Shown here: piece by piece, positions 26,668 through 35,452 of the stretch
Numbering within the stretch: position 1 is the stretch's first letter
Layout: each line of letters starts with the position of its first letter
Source: Actinomycetota bacterium
Lineage (GTDB): Bacteria; Actinomycetota; Actinomycetes; Nanopelagicales; Nanopelagicaceae
Length of the DNA: 49,279 bases
Direction: 5' to 3'
NCBI GenBank assembly: GCA_010031635.1
Contig: RGZI01000003.1
Span: forward strand, 1 to 49,279
Notes under the pieces: generated by a model
Seen by the model: the letters and a program-made list of their open reading frames with translations, nothing else
Told to the model about the DNA's origin: nothing
Database searches by the model: none
Program-made: the position numbers and the translations under genes

Positions 26668-27519
26668 GTGAAAAAAGGCCCATTAATCCTCGCTGGTGCC
26701 CCATTAGGCAATAGCCGAGACCTCTCGCTACGTGTACGAGATTTACTCGGCGAGGTCGATCTCATTGCGGCGGAGGACACCCGCAGACTCTTGCGACTTT
26801 GTAGTGATTTAGAGATTTCACTTAGCGCTCCAGTGGTTTCTTTTTTTGCTGGCAATGAAGCACAGCGCACCCCGGAATTAATTTCTGCTTTACTAGAAGG
26901 TAAAACTGTTTTAGTAATTACCGATGCAGGAATGCCAGGAATCAGTGATCCAGGATATTTAATTGTAAGAGCGGCGCTAGATGCAAATATTGAGATTGAA
27001 GTTGTGCCTGGACCAAGTGCAGCAAGTACAGCGTTACTTCTTTCTGGGTTATCGATGGAACGATATATTTTTGATGGTTTCCCACCGCGAACTCAACAAG
27101 CGAGGCAAAATTATTTTGAAACAATAAAAGTAGAAGGCAGAACTGTTGTTTTATTTGAAGCTCCACATCGAATCAGAGAAACTCTGGCCGATGCGATAGA
27201 AATTTTGGGAGGTCAACGCCAAGGTGCTGTTTGTCGCGAAATGACAAAAACCCATGAAGAGATTGTGCGCGGTTCACTAACTGAATTGGAAACATGGGCC
27301 AATTCAAAAGAGATGCTTGGCGAAATAACTTTGGTGATTGCTGCACCCAGTGCCGGGGAAATATTAGAGTTAACACCTCTGGAAATAGCCGCAAAGGTGA
27401 AGGAGCTGGAGGGAGTTGGGGCAACACGGCAAGAGGCGGTCGCACAGATTGCAACGGAGTTTGGCTTACGCAAACGTGCAATATTTGATGCCTTGGTCGC
27501 CTCTAAGATAGGACAGTGA
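26668..27519 (+). CDS. rsmI: 16S rRNA (cytidine1402-2'-O)-methyltransferase
   Basis: A 283-residue SAM-dependent methyltransferase of the tetrapyrrole-methylase fold that modifies the ribosomal decoding centre. GTG 26668 starts MKKGPLILAGAPLGN (usual VATPIGN); then LIAAEDTRRL, TDAGMPGISDPGYL, VPGPSAASTALLLSGL and FDGFPPR follow in the normal order. Full length. The stop overlaps the metG GTG by 4 nt. Start lies 33 nt from the divergent pmt. Confidence 0.96.
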   Translation: MKKGPLILAGAPLGNSRDLSLRVRDLLGEVDLIAAEDTRRLLRLCSDLEISLSAPVVSFFAGNEAQRTPELISALLEGKTVLVITDAGMPGISDPGYLIVRAALDANIEIEVVPGPSAASTALLLSGLSMERYIFDGFPPRTQQARQNYFETIKVEGRTVVLFEAPHRIRETLADAIEILGGQRQGAVCREMTKTHEEIVRGSLTELETWANSKEMLGEITLVIAAPSAGEILELTPLEIAAKVKELEGVGATRQEAVAQIATEFGLRKRAIFDALVASKIGQ

Positions 27520-29093
27520 GCAACAAAGCCTTTTATCTAACCACGCCGATTTACTATGTAAATGATGCGCCGCATATAGGCCATGCATATACGACAGTGG
27601 CTGGCGATGTTTTGACTCGTTGGCACCGTCAAAAAGGTGAGCAAGTGTGGTTTCTAACTGGCACTGATGAGCATGGACAAAAAGTTATGCGCACCGCAGA
27701 AGCAAATGGTAGCGACCCGCAGAGTTGGGCCGATCGGTTGGTCAAATCTGCTTGGATCCCAACTTGGGAAAAATTAAATATTGCAAATGATGATTTTATT
27801 AGAACAACTGAAGATCGACACATGGATCGTGTCCAACGGTTTTTACAAGGACTCAAAGATTCTGGCCATATTTACGAAGGTAAATATGAAGGACCATACT
27901 GTGTTGGGTGCGAAGAGTTTAAACTTGCTGGAGATTTACTTGATGGTGCAACTCCTGATGAAAAACTTTGCCCAACCCACTCAAAACCTGTTGAGTTATT
28001 GAGTGAAACAAATTGGTTTTTTAAATTATCTGCTTTTGCTCAGCCTCTGATTGAACATTACAAAGCTAATCCAAGTGCTTGTGAGCCAGCAAGTGCACGA
28101 AATGAAGTCCTCTCCTTCTTGGAAAGTGGCGTTTCAGATCTTTCAATTTCGCGCTCTTCATTTGATTGGGGTATTCCAGTTCCTTGGGATACCAAGCAGG
28201 TCGTTTATGTATGGTTTGATGCGCTACTCAATTATGCGACTGCAGTAGGAATTGGTGACGATCTAAATTCTGAAGGTGGCAAAAAATTTGCGCAAAGTTG
28301 GCCAGCTGATGTTCACCTAGTTGGCAAGGACATTCTTAGATTTCATGCGGTCATCTGGCCAGCGATGTTGATGGCAGCAGGAATTTCGGTGCCGAAAAAA
28401 GTATTTGCGCATGGCTGGCTACTTGTAGGTGGCGAAAAAATGAGCAAGAGCAAGTTAACTGGTATCGCACCCTCAGATATAACTGATTTCTTTGGTGTTG
28501 ATGCATTTAGATATTATTTTTTGCGTTCAATTCCATTTGGTACAGATGGCTCTTTTTCTTGGGAAGATATGGTCGCTCGATATACCAGCGAACTTGCCAA
28601 CGATTTCGGAAATTTAGCATCGAGATCTATTGCGATGATTGAAAAGTATTGTGACGGCAAAGTTCCACAACCAGCAGCGGAACCAAAAGTGGCCGAGGCA
28701 GCGCAAAAAGCTTGTGAAATAGCGGATGAACGGATTTGCGCTTTAGATTTTCAAGGTGGAATTTTAGCGATTTTAGATTTTTGCAAAGTAGTAAATGGAT
28801 ACGTTACCGAGCAGGCTCCATGGGTTCTGGCAAAAGATCCAGCAAATAAAGTTGAACTTGAAAAAGTTTTATATACAACTGTGGAGTCTCTTCGAATCCT
28901 TGCAGTGCTGTTTCACCCAGTGATGCCAGAAACTTGCGAAAAATTATGGGAAGCGCTTGGTGCAAAAATTCTAGGTCCGATCGGTGATCAGAAAATAAGT
29001 GAAGTCGCTACTTGGGGGCAATTACCAGCGGGTGTTCAAGTATCAAGAGGAGATGTGCTTTTCCCAAGATTGCCAGAACCGGAGAGCGCGTGA
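27516..29093 (+). CDS. metG: Methionyl-tRNA synthetase
   Basis: A 525-residue class I synthetase charging tRNA-Met. The HIGH motif is PHIGHAY at 19-25 and the KMSKS loop is GEKMSKSKL at ~306-314. The connective peptide has a zinc knuckle with CVGCEEF and CPTH (Cys-x2-Cys, Cys-x2-His). There is an anticodon-binding helical domain after ~370, and no C-terminal tRNA-binding extension, as in the short actinobacterial type. GTG start in a GTGA overlap with rsmI; its stop overlaps the tatD GTG in the same way, so the three genes are translationally coupled. Confidence 0.97.
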   Translation: MSNKAFYLTTPIYYVNDAPHIGHAYTTVAGDVLTRWHRQKGEQVWFLTGTDEHGQKVMRTAEANGSDPQSWADRLVKSAWIPTWEKLNIANDDFIRTTEDRHMDRVQRFLQGLKDSGHIYEGKYEGPYCVGCEEFKLAGDLLDGATPDEKLCPTHSKPVELLSETNWFFKLSAFAQPLIEHYKANPSACEPASARNEVLSFLESGVSDLSISRSSFDWGIPVPWDTKQVVYVWFDALLNYATAVGIGDDLNSEGGKKFAQSWPADVHLVGKDILRFHAVIWPAMLMAAGISVPKKVFAHGWLLVGGEKMSKSKLTGIAPSDITDFFGVDAFRYYFLRSIPFGTDGSFSWEDMVARYTSELANDFGNLASRSIAMIEKYCDGKVPQPAAEPKVAEAAQKACEIADERICALDFQGGILAILDFCKVVNGYVTEQAPWVLAKDPANKVELEKVLYTTVESLRILAVLFHPVMPETCEKLWEALGAKILGPIGDQKISEVATWGQLPAGVQVSRGDVLFPRLPEPESA

Positions 29094-29947
29094 CCGATCG
29101 GCACAATCGCGATATTGAAAGAGTTGCTGCGCCACTACCTGAACCATTGGAAGAAACAACAATAGATTCGCATTGTCACATGGAGTTAATTGCTAAGGGA
29201 AATGCAGATGACCCTACAGTTGGCATTATTTTAACTGAAGCAAAAAGTGTCGGAATTGATCGAGTGGTCCAAATTGGTTATGACTTAGAACAATCAAAAT
29301 GGTCTGTTGCATGTGCGAATGCTTGGCCAGGCAAAGTGCTTGCAACTGTGGCTTTGCATCCAAATGAGGCTCCAGTTGTTGAAAATCTGGAAGATCAGTT
29401 AACAGAGATAGAGAAATTAGCTGCGGACCCACGGGTTAGAGGAGTGGGGGAGACTGGGTTAGATTTTTTCAGAACCGAACCGGCCCTTCGTGCAAAACAA
29501 GAAGATTCTTTTAGAGCACACATTGAAATTGCAAAAAGAAAAAATAAGGCGTTAATTATCCACGATAGAGATTCACATTCAGATGTCCTTAGAGTTCTGC
29601 GAGAAGTGGGAGCGCCTGAGAAAACTATTTTTCATTGCTTCTCTGGAGATCGAGAAATGGCAGAAGAATGTATTTCTGCTGGGTACTTCTTATCTTTTGC
29701 AGGAACAGTCACCTTTAAAAATGCTCCTGAACTGCGTGAGGCTTTGAAAATAACTCCACTTTCACAGATGTTAGTTGAGACAGATGCGCCATTTTTAGCT
29801 CCGATGCCGCACCGAGGTTTGCTTAATTCGCCGGCTCAAATTCCAAACACTCTTAGATTTATGGCTGAAGTAGTTCAACGTAACGTTAATGAATTAGCTA
29901 TCGCAACCCGTGAAAATGCCTTAACTATCTTTGGCGCTTTCGAGTAA
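29090..29947 (+). CDS. tatD: TatD family metal-dependent DNase
   Basis: A 285-residue TIM-barrel hydrolase. Metal ligands are visible: SHCHMEL (His-x-His), GETGLDFF (Glu), IIHDRD (His), FHCFSGD (His) and VETDAPFLAP (Asp). Family members are 3'-5' DNases and are also linked to tRNA or D-Tyr quality control. GTG 29090 is chosen over an ATG at 29012 that would lie within metG; it forms a GTGA overlap. The ~25-residue extension before the first motif is longer than usual. rsmA begins 2 nt after the stop. Confidence 0.94.
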   Translation: MTDRHNRDIERVAAPLPEPLEETTIDSHCHMELIAKGNADDPTVGIILTEAKSVGIDRVVQIGYDLEQSKWSVACANAWPGKVLATVALHPNEAPVVENLEDQLTEIEKLAADPRVRGVGETGLDFFRTEPALRAKQEDSFRAHIEIAKRKNKALIIHDRDSHSDVLRVLREVGAPEKTIFHCFSGDREMAEECISAGYFLSFAGTVTFKNAPELREALKITPLSQMLVETDAPFLAPMPHRGLLNSPAQIPNTLRFMAEVVQRNVNELAIATRENALTIFGAFE

Positions 29948-29949
29948 TA

Positions 29950-30810
29950 ATGGAAAATACTGAGGCAACCCTCCCAACTTTGGGTGCAAGCGAGATCCGT
30001 GAAATTGCTAAGCTGTTAGATCTGCATCCAGCTAAATCTCTTGGCCAGAATTTTGTTATTGATGGAAATACCTGCAGAAAAATAGTGCGGCTAGCCGATA
30101 TAAATAACAAGGATATAGTTTTAGAAATTGGCCCAGGGCTAGGTTCGCTAACTATTGCACTATTGCCATTGGCAAGCGAAGTCATTGCAGTAGAGATTGA
30201 CCGTAGATTAGCCACCCAGTTAATCGAAACGATGCAAAGTAAAATTCCAAACCATGCCGACAAATTGCAGATTATTAATGAGGATGCTCAATTAATAAAT
30301 ACTTTGCCACAATCCCCAACGGCTTTAGTCGCAAACCTTCCGTATAACATTTCAGTACCGGTAATTTTGCACTTTCTTGAAAAATTCCCGTCAATTAATA
30401 AAGGGTTAGTCATGGTGCAGGCAGAAGTCGCCCAACGTCTAGCTGCCAAGCCTGGAAATAAAATTTATGGAACTCCTAGTGTTAAGGCAAAATGGTGGGC
30501 TGATATGTCGATCGCTGGAAATGTTTCAAGGGAAGTCTTTTGGCCAGTCCCAAATGTAGATTCATTGTTGGTGGCTTTTAAGCGCAGAGAATCCCCAGGG
30601 GATGAAGCGCTCAGGGTGCAAACCTTCACTATTATTGAGGCTGCTTTTTCACAACGTCGCAAAATGCTTAGAAGTGCATTAAGTGTTTGGGCGGGAGGAA
30701 GTTCATCTGCAATTGAAATCTTAGAAAAGGCTGGAGTAGCCCAAACTTCTCGGGCGGAGGAGCTCGAACTTAAAGAATTCATTGCAATTGCTCAGGCAAG
30801 AAGCATTTAG
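29950..30810 (+). CDS. rsmA: 16S rRNA (adenine1518/1519-N6)-dimethyltransferase
   Basis: A 286-residue KsgA-type methyltransferase acting late in 30S assembly; loss gives kasugamycin resistance in other bacteria. Motifs: SLGQNFVID, the SAM loop VLEIGPGLGSLTIALL, acidic AVEIDRRL, catalytic NLPYNISVPVI, and the C-terminal FSQRRKMLRSAL. ATG 29950. The order metG-tatD-rsmA-ispE is conserved in actinobacteria; the rpf gene often found between tatD and rsmA is absent here. Confidence 0.96.
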   Translation: MENTEATLPTLGASEIREIAKLLDLHPAKSLGQNFVIDGNTCRKIVRLADINNKDIVLEIGPGLGSLTIALLPLASEVIAVEIDRRLATQLIETMQSKIPNHADKLQIINEDAQLINTLPQSPTALVANLPYNISVPVILHFLEKFPSINKGLVMVQAEVAQRLAAKPGNKIYGTPSVKAKWWADMSIAGNVSREVFWPVPNVDSLLVAFKRRESPGDEALRVQTFTIIEAAFSQRRKMLRSALSVWAGGSSSAIEILEKAGVAQTSRAEELELKEFIAIAQARSI

Positions 30811-30837
30811 ATTAATTCCTGCCAATAAGGTAAAGCC

Positions 30838-31740
30838 ATGAAAGTTGTTGTCCGTGCCCCCGCAAAAATTAATTTGCAATTATCAGTTGGGCCACGCGGT
30901 GAAGATGGATTTCATGAATTAGCGACTGTCTTTCAAGCGATTTCGATCTATGATGAAATATCGATTGAGTCTGCTACTAAAGGAAGTGGAATTAACTTAT
31001 CTTTCACAGGAGATGGCACTGCTGGCTTACCAGTAGATGATAAAAATTTGGCATATCAAGCAACAAAGTTATTTGCTAAACATACAAAAATTGATTGTGA
31101 TATTAGAATTTCGATAAAAAAAGGAATTCCTGTTGCTGGAGGTATGGCCGGCGGAAGTGCAGATGCGGCCGGAACACTTATCGCACTAGATGCATTGTTT
31201 GAGACATCACTACGAAAAGATGAGTTATTTAATCTTGCAGCAAAACTTGGAAGTGATGTTCCTTTTTCATTGATGGGTGGCACAGCTATTGGTAGTGGCC
31301 GTGGAGATCAACTCACACCAGCATTATGTCGTGGTACTTTCCATTGGGTTTTAGCTTTTTCCTCTCAAGGGCTATCAACCCCCGCGGTCTATGCCGAATC
31401 CGATCGATTACGCCAATCGCTAGATATTAGAAAACCACGAGTTAGTGAAGAGTTGATGCACGCACTTAGTGGTGGAGATGCTATTGGATTAGGAAAAGCC
31501 TTAGTTAATGATTTGCAACCAGCAGCAATCTCTCTTCGCCCCGCTCTTAAGATGGCGATAGGTGCTGGAATTGAATGCAAAGCAATTGGCGCAATAGTTT
31601 CCGGATCTGGTCCAACCGTCGCATTCCTAGCGGTTGATGAAGAGAGTGCGATCGACTTAGCAGTAGCACTTTCTTCCACTGGCGCAGTTACAAAGATCAA
31701 CCGAGCCAGCAGCCCAGTGCACGGACCTAAAGTTATTTAG
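30838..31740 (+). CDS. ispE: 4-diphosphocytidyl-2-C-methyl-D-erythritol kinase
   Basis: A 300-residue GHMP kinase of the MEP isoprenoid pathway. The N-terminal VRAPAKINLQLSVGPRGEDGFHEL gives catalytic Lys and Asp/His contacts, the ATP loop is PVAGGMAGGSADAAG, and GSGPTVAFL is motif 3. Full length. ATG 30838 after a ribosome-binding AAGG at ~30830. The last 4 nt overlap the convergent enolase-superfamily gene. Confidence 0.96.
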   Translation: MKVVVRAPAKINLQLSVGPRGEDGFHELATVFQAISIYDEISIESATKGSGINLSFTGDGTAGLPVDDKNLAYQATKLFAKHTKIDCDIRISIKKGIPVAGGMAGGSADAAGTLIALDALFETSLRKDELFNLAAKLGSDVPFSLMGGTAIGSGRGDQLTPALCRGTFHWVLAFSSQGLSTPAVYAESDRLRQSLDIRKPRVSEELMHALSGGDAIGLGKALVNDLQPAAISLRPALKMAIGAGIECKAIGAIVSGSGPTVAFLAVDEESAIDLAVALSSTGAVTKINRASSPVHGPKVI

Positions 31741-32861
31741 TAGATAGCCAGAGTGTGCTTGTCGATGAAATCCCAATCGTAATCAATGCCCAAACCGGGA
31801 CCTTTTGGGGCTTGAAGTAAGCCATTTTTGATCTCTAGCTTATTTTTTGTTCCAAAATCTAAAGGCTCAGTTGGATAGCAAAGTTCAAAAAATTGACAAT
31901 TTGAAATTGCCAGAGCTACGTGAAGTTGTACCATTTCGAGAGCATGATAAATCGTTGTATGTAATTCACATCGGACACCAAATGCTTCTGCCATATGTGC
32001 AGTTTTCATTACTGCGCTTATGCCACCTCGCCAAGAAACATCACTTCGGACAATATCAACAATGTCATTTGCGATATACATAGCAGTTGAATAATTTGCA
32101 CCTGCTAGAACTTCTGTCGCAATAATTGGAATATCTAATTTTTTGCGAAGTTTTCTTAATGAATTAAAATCAACATCAAGCACTGGTTCTTCTAGCCAAA
32201 GAAAATCTAATTTTTCAAGTTCGCGTCCAACTTTCAAAGCTTCTTCATAATCATGTCCAATTACCGGATCTGCCATTAATGGAAAATCTGGCCCGACAGC
32301 TGCTCTTACCGCTTTGTAAGCAGCGATATCCATTTCTACTTTTCCACCTTCGACCATTCCTGGTGGGTGCAATTTGTATCCTCTGTAGCCTTTTGCTTTT
32401 GCATCAAGTGATTCAGCAACGTACGCATCGACAGAAGGCAAAACTCCGGAACTTACGTAAACTGGAATTTCCTCACGGGCGGCACCGAGCATTTTGTAGA
32501 CTGGCAGTTCAGCAATTTTCCCTTTTATATCCCAGCAAGCATTGTCAAAAGGTGCGTAAGCGTAAATAGGGACGTGGTTCCACTTGCGATCAAAGTTTTC
32601 AAACTCTTTTAATGCTTTCTCAGTATCGCAAGGAGTGCGACCAAGGAAAAAGGGTTTAATCGCTGACATTGTCTTTCCAGCGATCGTTGCATCAAGTGCG
32701 CCAAATCCAAAAGAGGTTCCTTTAATTCCTTGTGAATCAGTCAAAGTAATAACAGTGAAATTCATGCCATCTGCAACACTCCAATTATCGTAAGTGTCTC
32801 GTTTTGCAGTTCTACAGGCACGAATTTCTACATCAGTAATAACTGAATCGAATTTCGCCAT
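31737..32861 (-). CDS. Enolase-superfamily enzyme, tandem paralogue B
   Basis: A 374-residue mandelate racemase-group protein. Active-site elements: KLHPPG (Lys-x-His on β2), LMADPV (metal Asp), LWLEEPV (metal Glu), IIATEVLAG (metal Glu), SDVSWRGG (Asp) and CELHTTIYH (His of the acid/base dyad). All expected residues are present, so it should be active. It is much like the preceding gene 32864-34000 throughout; only 2 nt separate them. Substrate is probably a sugar acid but cannot be assigned. It ends 4 nt inside ispE on the opposite strand. Confidence 0.88.
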   Translation of the reverse strand: MAKFDSVITDVEIRACRTAKRDTYDNWSVADGMNFTVITLTDSQGIKGTSFGFGALDATIAGKTMSAIKPFFLGRTPCDTEKALKEFENFDRKWNHVPIYAYAPFDNACWDIKGKIAELPVYKMLGAAREEIPVYVSSGVLPSVDAYVAESLDAKAKGYRGYKLHPPGMVEGGKVEMDIAAYKAVRAAVGPDFPLMADPVIGHDYEEALKVGRELEKLDFLWLEEPVLDVDFNSLRKLRKKLDIPIIATEVLAGANYSTAMYIANDIVDIVRSDVSWRGGISAVMKTAHMAEAFGVRCELHTTIYHALEMVQLHVALAISNCQFFELCYPTEPLDFGTKNKLEIKNGLLQAPKGPGLGIDYDWDFIDKHTLAIY

Positions 32862-32863
32862 CT

Positions 32864-34000
32864 TTAGTAAATCTCGACAGTGTGCTTGTCAATGAAATCC
32901 CAGTCATATTCAATTCCTAGCCCAACTCCAGTTGGAGCTTGAACATAGCCATCTTTGATTACCAATCCATTTTTTAATCCAAAATTGAAGTCATCAAATG
33001 GATATAACGTTTCGAAGAATTGGCAATTTGATATTGCCAGCGAAGCATGGAGTTGAACCATCTCAAGACCATGATAAATAGTTGTATGCAATTCGCATCG
33101 AACACCAAAAGCTTCAGCAAGGTGTGCAGTTTTCATAACAGCTGTTAAGCCACCACGCCAAGAGACATCGGTCCTGACTATGTCCACAATATCTTCTTTA
33201 ATATAAAGCGCTGTTGAATATTGAGCACCTGCGATTACTTCAGTTCCACAGATTGGAATATCTAACTTCTCCCGCAATTTTCTAAGCGTATTAAAATTGA
33301 CATCCAGAACCGGCTCTTCCATCCAAAGATAATTTAATCGCTCTAGTTCACGGCCTACCTTTAACGCTTCTTCATAGTTATAAGCAATAACAGAATCTGC
33401 CATCAGATTAAAATCATCACCAACTGCTTTTCTGACTGCACGGTAGCAAGCAATATCTTCTTCTACAGTTCCGGGTGGGTGCAGTTTGTAACCTTTATAG
33501 CCTTTTGCTTTTGCAGATAAAGCCTCTGCAACATACTCATCTGGTCCTGGTAAAAACATAGAGCTGACATAAAGCGGAACTTCTTCGCGCGCAGCGCCAA
33601 GCATTTTATAAACTGGCATTTCAGCGATTTTGCCTTTTATATCCCAGCACGCATTATCAAAAGGTCCGTATGCATAAATTGGAACGTGATTCCATTTGCG
33701 ATCAAAATTTTCAAACTCTTTTAACGCTTTCTCAGTATCAAAAGGATTTCGACCAATAAAAAATGGCTTAATTGCTGACATTGCTTTACCAGCAATAGTT
33801 GCATCAAGTGCGCCAAAACCAAATGAAGTTCCAGTTACTCCATCAGCAGTTGTTAACGTCACGACTGTGAAATCTGGACGGTTGCCACCCGGCAATTTGA
33901 CTCCGCGTACTGCGTCAATCGATTCGCCTTTGTCACTGCCACGGCAGGCGCGGATCTCTACTTTTTCAATCACAGCGTCGCTTTTAGCGTTCTGACTCAC
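32864..34000 (-). CDS. Enolase-superfamily enzyme, tandem paralogue A
   Basis: A 378-residue protein of the same group and layout: KLHPPG, LMADSV, LWMEEPV, ICGTEVIAG, TDVSWRGG and CELHTTIYH. It differs from its neighbour by a short N-terminal insertion (DAVRGVKLPGGNRPD), by lacking a few residues after KLHPPG, and by ADSV in place of ADPV next to the metal Asp. First gene of the pair and adjacent to the regulatory palindrome at 34082-34117. A GGGGCTAG ribosome-binding region lies just upstream of ATG 34000. Probably an isofunctional or neofunctionalised duplicate for sugar-acid dehydration. Confidence 0.88.
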   Translation of the reverse strand: MSQNAKSDAVIEKVEIRACRGSDKGESIDAVRGVKLPGGNRPDFTVVTLTTADGVTGTSFGFGALDATIAGKAMSAIKPFFIGRNPFDTEKALKEFENFDRKWNHVPIYAYGPFDNACWDIKGKIAEMPVYKMLGAAREEVPLYVSSMFLPGPDEYVAEALSAKAKGYKGYKLHPPGTVEEDIACYRAVRKAVGDDFNLMADSVIAYNYEEALKVGRELERLNYLWMEEPVLDVNFNTLRKLREKLDIPICGTEVIAGAQYSTALYIKEDIVDIVRTDVSWRGGLTAVMKTAHLAEAFGVRCELHTTIYHGLEMVQLHASLAISNCQFFETLYPFDDFNFGLKNGLVIKDGYVQAPTGVGLGIEYDWDFIDKHTVEIY

Positions 34001-34081
34001 GGCTAGCCCCTTAATGAAAAATCGTTTTCCCAGAGGCTACAGCGCTAAAGGTGCAAATTCAATACTTATTTACTGGTGATC

Positions 34082-34117
34082 AACCTAGATCAAAGTTGAT
34101 CAACTCTGATCTAGGTT
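34082..34117. promoter_or_regulatory. 36-bp near-perfect palindrome at MarR stop / enolase promoter
   Basis: Outer arms AACCTAGATCA (34082-34092) and TGATCTAGGTT (34107-34117) are exact inverted repeats; the centre AGTTGATCAACT (34094-34105) is itself a perfect 12-bp palindrome. Only one of 18 pairs (34093/34106) mismatches. It overlaps the last codons and stop of the MarR gene and lies 82-117 nt upstream of the tandem enolase genes, so it may be the operator of the MarR or TetR protein, a hairpin terminator for the regulator operon, or both. No T-run follows it. Confidence 0.6.
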
Positions 34118-34591
34118 ATTGAGCACTACCCCCAAGAGATTTGCCAATGCCTTTTGCTGAGCTGAATCGAGTGAGTTAATTAACTCTCGCTCCCGCAAAA
34201 GCAGATCAGCCATAGATGCATCCACTGCTTTGATTCCAAGAGCGCTCAGTTTTACTAATGAGCCACGACCATCAGAGGGATCAGCGTTTCGAGAAAGAAA
34301 TCCAGCACCCTCTAATAAATCAAGTCGATGTGTGATTGTTCCACTTGATACCAACGTCTCATGCATTAATTGTCCCGGCGTTAATTGATAAGGCTTACCA
34401 GCACGGCGCAATGCCGCAAGTACATCAAATCCCCATGTTTCTAAACCATGGTGTGAAAAAGCATTCCTTCGCGCAATATCTAATTGACGTGCAACTCGGG
34501 TTATTCGACTTAAAATTTCAAGAGGTGCAACATCTAAATCAGGACGTTCGCGTTTCCATGCAGAAACAATTCGATCCACTTCATCACTCAT
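34100..34591 (-). CDS. MarR family transcriptional regulator
   Basis: A 163-residue winged-helix regulator. ATG 34591 gives MSDEVDRIVSAWKRERPDL; a GTG at 34597 is possible. The recognition region reads LTPGQLMHETLVSSGTITHRLDLLEGAGFLSRNADPSDGRGSLVKLSALG, with the wing DPSDGRG typical of MarR. It lies in tandem 12 nt after the TetR gene and directly upstream of the two enolase-superfamily genes, all on one strand, so it is the best candidate regulator of them. The ligand is unknown. Confidence 0.92.
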   Translation of the reverse strand: MSDEVDRIVSAWKRERPDLDVAPLEILSRITRVARQLDIARRNAFSHHGLETWGFDVLAALRRAGKPYQLTPGQLMHETLVSSGTITHRLDLLEGAGFLSRNADPSDGRGSLVKLSALGIKAVDASMADLLLRERELINSLDSAQQKALANLLGVVLNNLDQS

Positions 34592-34612
34592 GATCACTCA
34601 TCATCAATCATT
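34582..34612. repeat. Three imperfect 10-bp tandem repeats at the MarR start
   Basis: ATCACTCATG, ATCACTCATC and ATCAATCATT follow one another from 34583 between the TetR stop and the MarR start. The 20 bp from 34582 to 34601 equal those at 17275-17294. Confidence 0.6.
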
Positions 34613-35248
34613 ATTTCTTCCTGCTGAATTTCGGGATAATTTAGGGTTAGATTCCAATCCAACTAATCCATTCCATGCAAGATTAACAATGTGTGCGGCG
34701 ACTTCTTCGCGAGTAAGTAACCGGGCATCAAGCCACCACTGACCAGTTAACGCGACCATACCGACGAGCATCTGTGCATACATTGGCGCCATTTGTGGAT
34801 CAAAGCCGCGCGCACCCAACTCAGCAACAAAAATATGCTCTACTTGTGATGCGACTTCACTTAACAAAGTTGCAAAAGATCCACTCTGTCCACCAACAGG
34901 AGAGTTCAAAACTAAAATTCGGAAACCATCACTACGAGTTTCAATGTAAGTTAAAAAAGCGAGCGCTGCATTTTCTGCTTTGACTCGCGGACTTCCCGTT
35001 AAAAGTGATTCTGAAATCAACTGCAGCAACGCCCGCATCTCGCGATCGACTACAACCGCATACAAGCCTTCTTTGCCCCCGAAATGTTCATAAATAAGTG
35101 GCTTAGATACACCGGCGCTGGCGGCGATCTCTTCGACACTGGTTCCTTCAATCCCTTTTTCGGCGAAAAGGGCGAGGCCAACTTCAATTAATTGAGCCCG
35201 TCTTTGGGCGCTGGTCATCCGGATTCTGGCTGGAATTGGGGCGCTCAC
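34604..35248 (-). CDS. TetR family transcriptional regulator
   Basis: A 214-residue repressor-type protein. The N-terminal HTH (residues ~10-60) reads RRAQLIEVGLALFAEKGIEGTSVEEIAASAGVSKPLIYEHFGGKEGLYAVVV, close to the family consensus. The C-terminal ligand domain is variable; WWLDARLLTREEVAAHIVNLAWNGLVGL resembles TetR proteins of lipid or fatty-acid regulons. It begins 57 nt from the divergent tRNA-Gln and is followed by MarR on the same strand, likely an operon. Target unknown. Confidence 0.93.
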   Translation of the reverse strand: MSAPIPARIRMTSAQRRAQLIEVGLALFAEKGIEGTSVEEIAASAGVSKPLIYEHFGGKEGLYAVVVDREMRALLQLISESLLTGSPRVKAENAALAFLTYIETRSDGFRILVLNSPVGGQSGSFATLLSEVASQVEHIFVAELGARGFDPQMAPMYAQMLVGMVALTGQWWLDARLLTREEVAAHIVNLAWNGLVGLESNPKLSRNSAGRNND

Positions 35249-35305
35249 GAGAAAGAGGGTAGCGGTATGGTCGAAAGTGGCTAATTTTTGCGAGAGAATA
35301 CAGGT

Positions 35306-35377
35306 TCCGCCATTGTGTAGTGGCTAGCACATGGGCCTTTGAAGCCCAGGGTCCAGGATCGATACCTGGTGGCGGAG
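35306..35377 (+). tRNA. tRNA-Gln (UUG)
   Basis: Acceptor TCCGCCA pairs with TGGCGGA; D-arm GTGT/GCAC; anticodon stem TGGGC/GCCCA with loop CTTTGAA, anticodon TTG; T-arm CCAGG-ATCGATA-CCTGG; discriminator G at 35377. CCA is not encoded (GCTC follows), unlike the tRNA-Arg in this window. It lies 76 nt upstream of glmU. Confidence 0.96.
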
Positions 35378-35452
35378 CTCTCTTCCCCGGCTAGACCTTA
35401 GGCTTAACCCAGTGCAGTAGTTTGAAGATCGAGGCAAGTAAGGGGGACCTTA

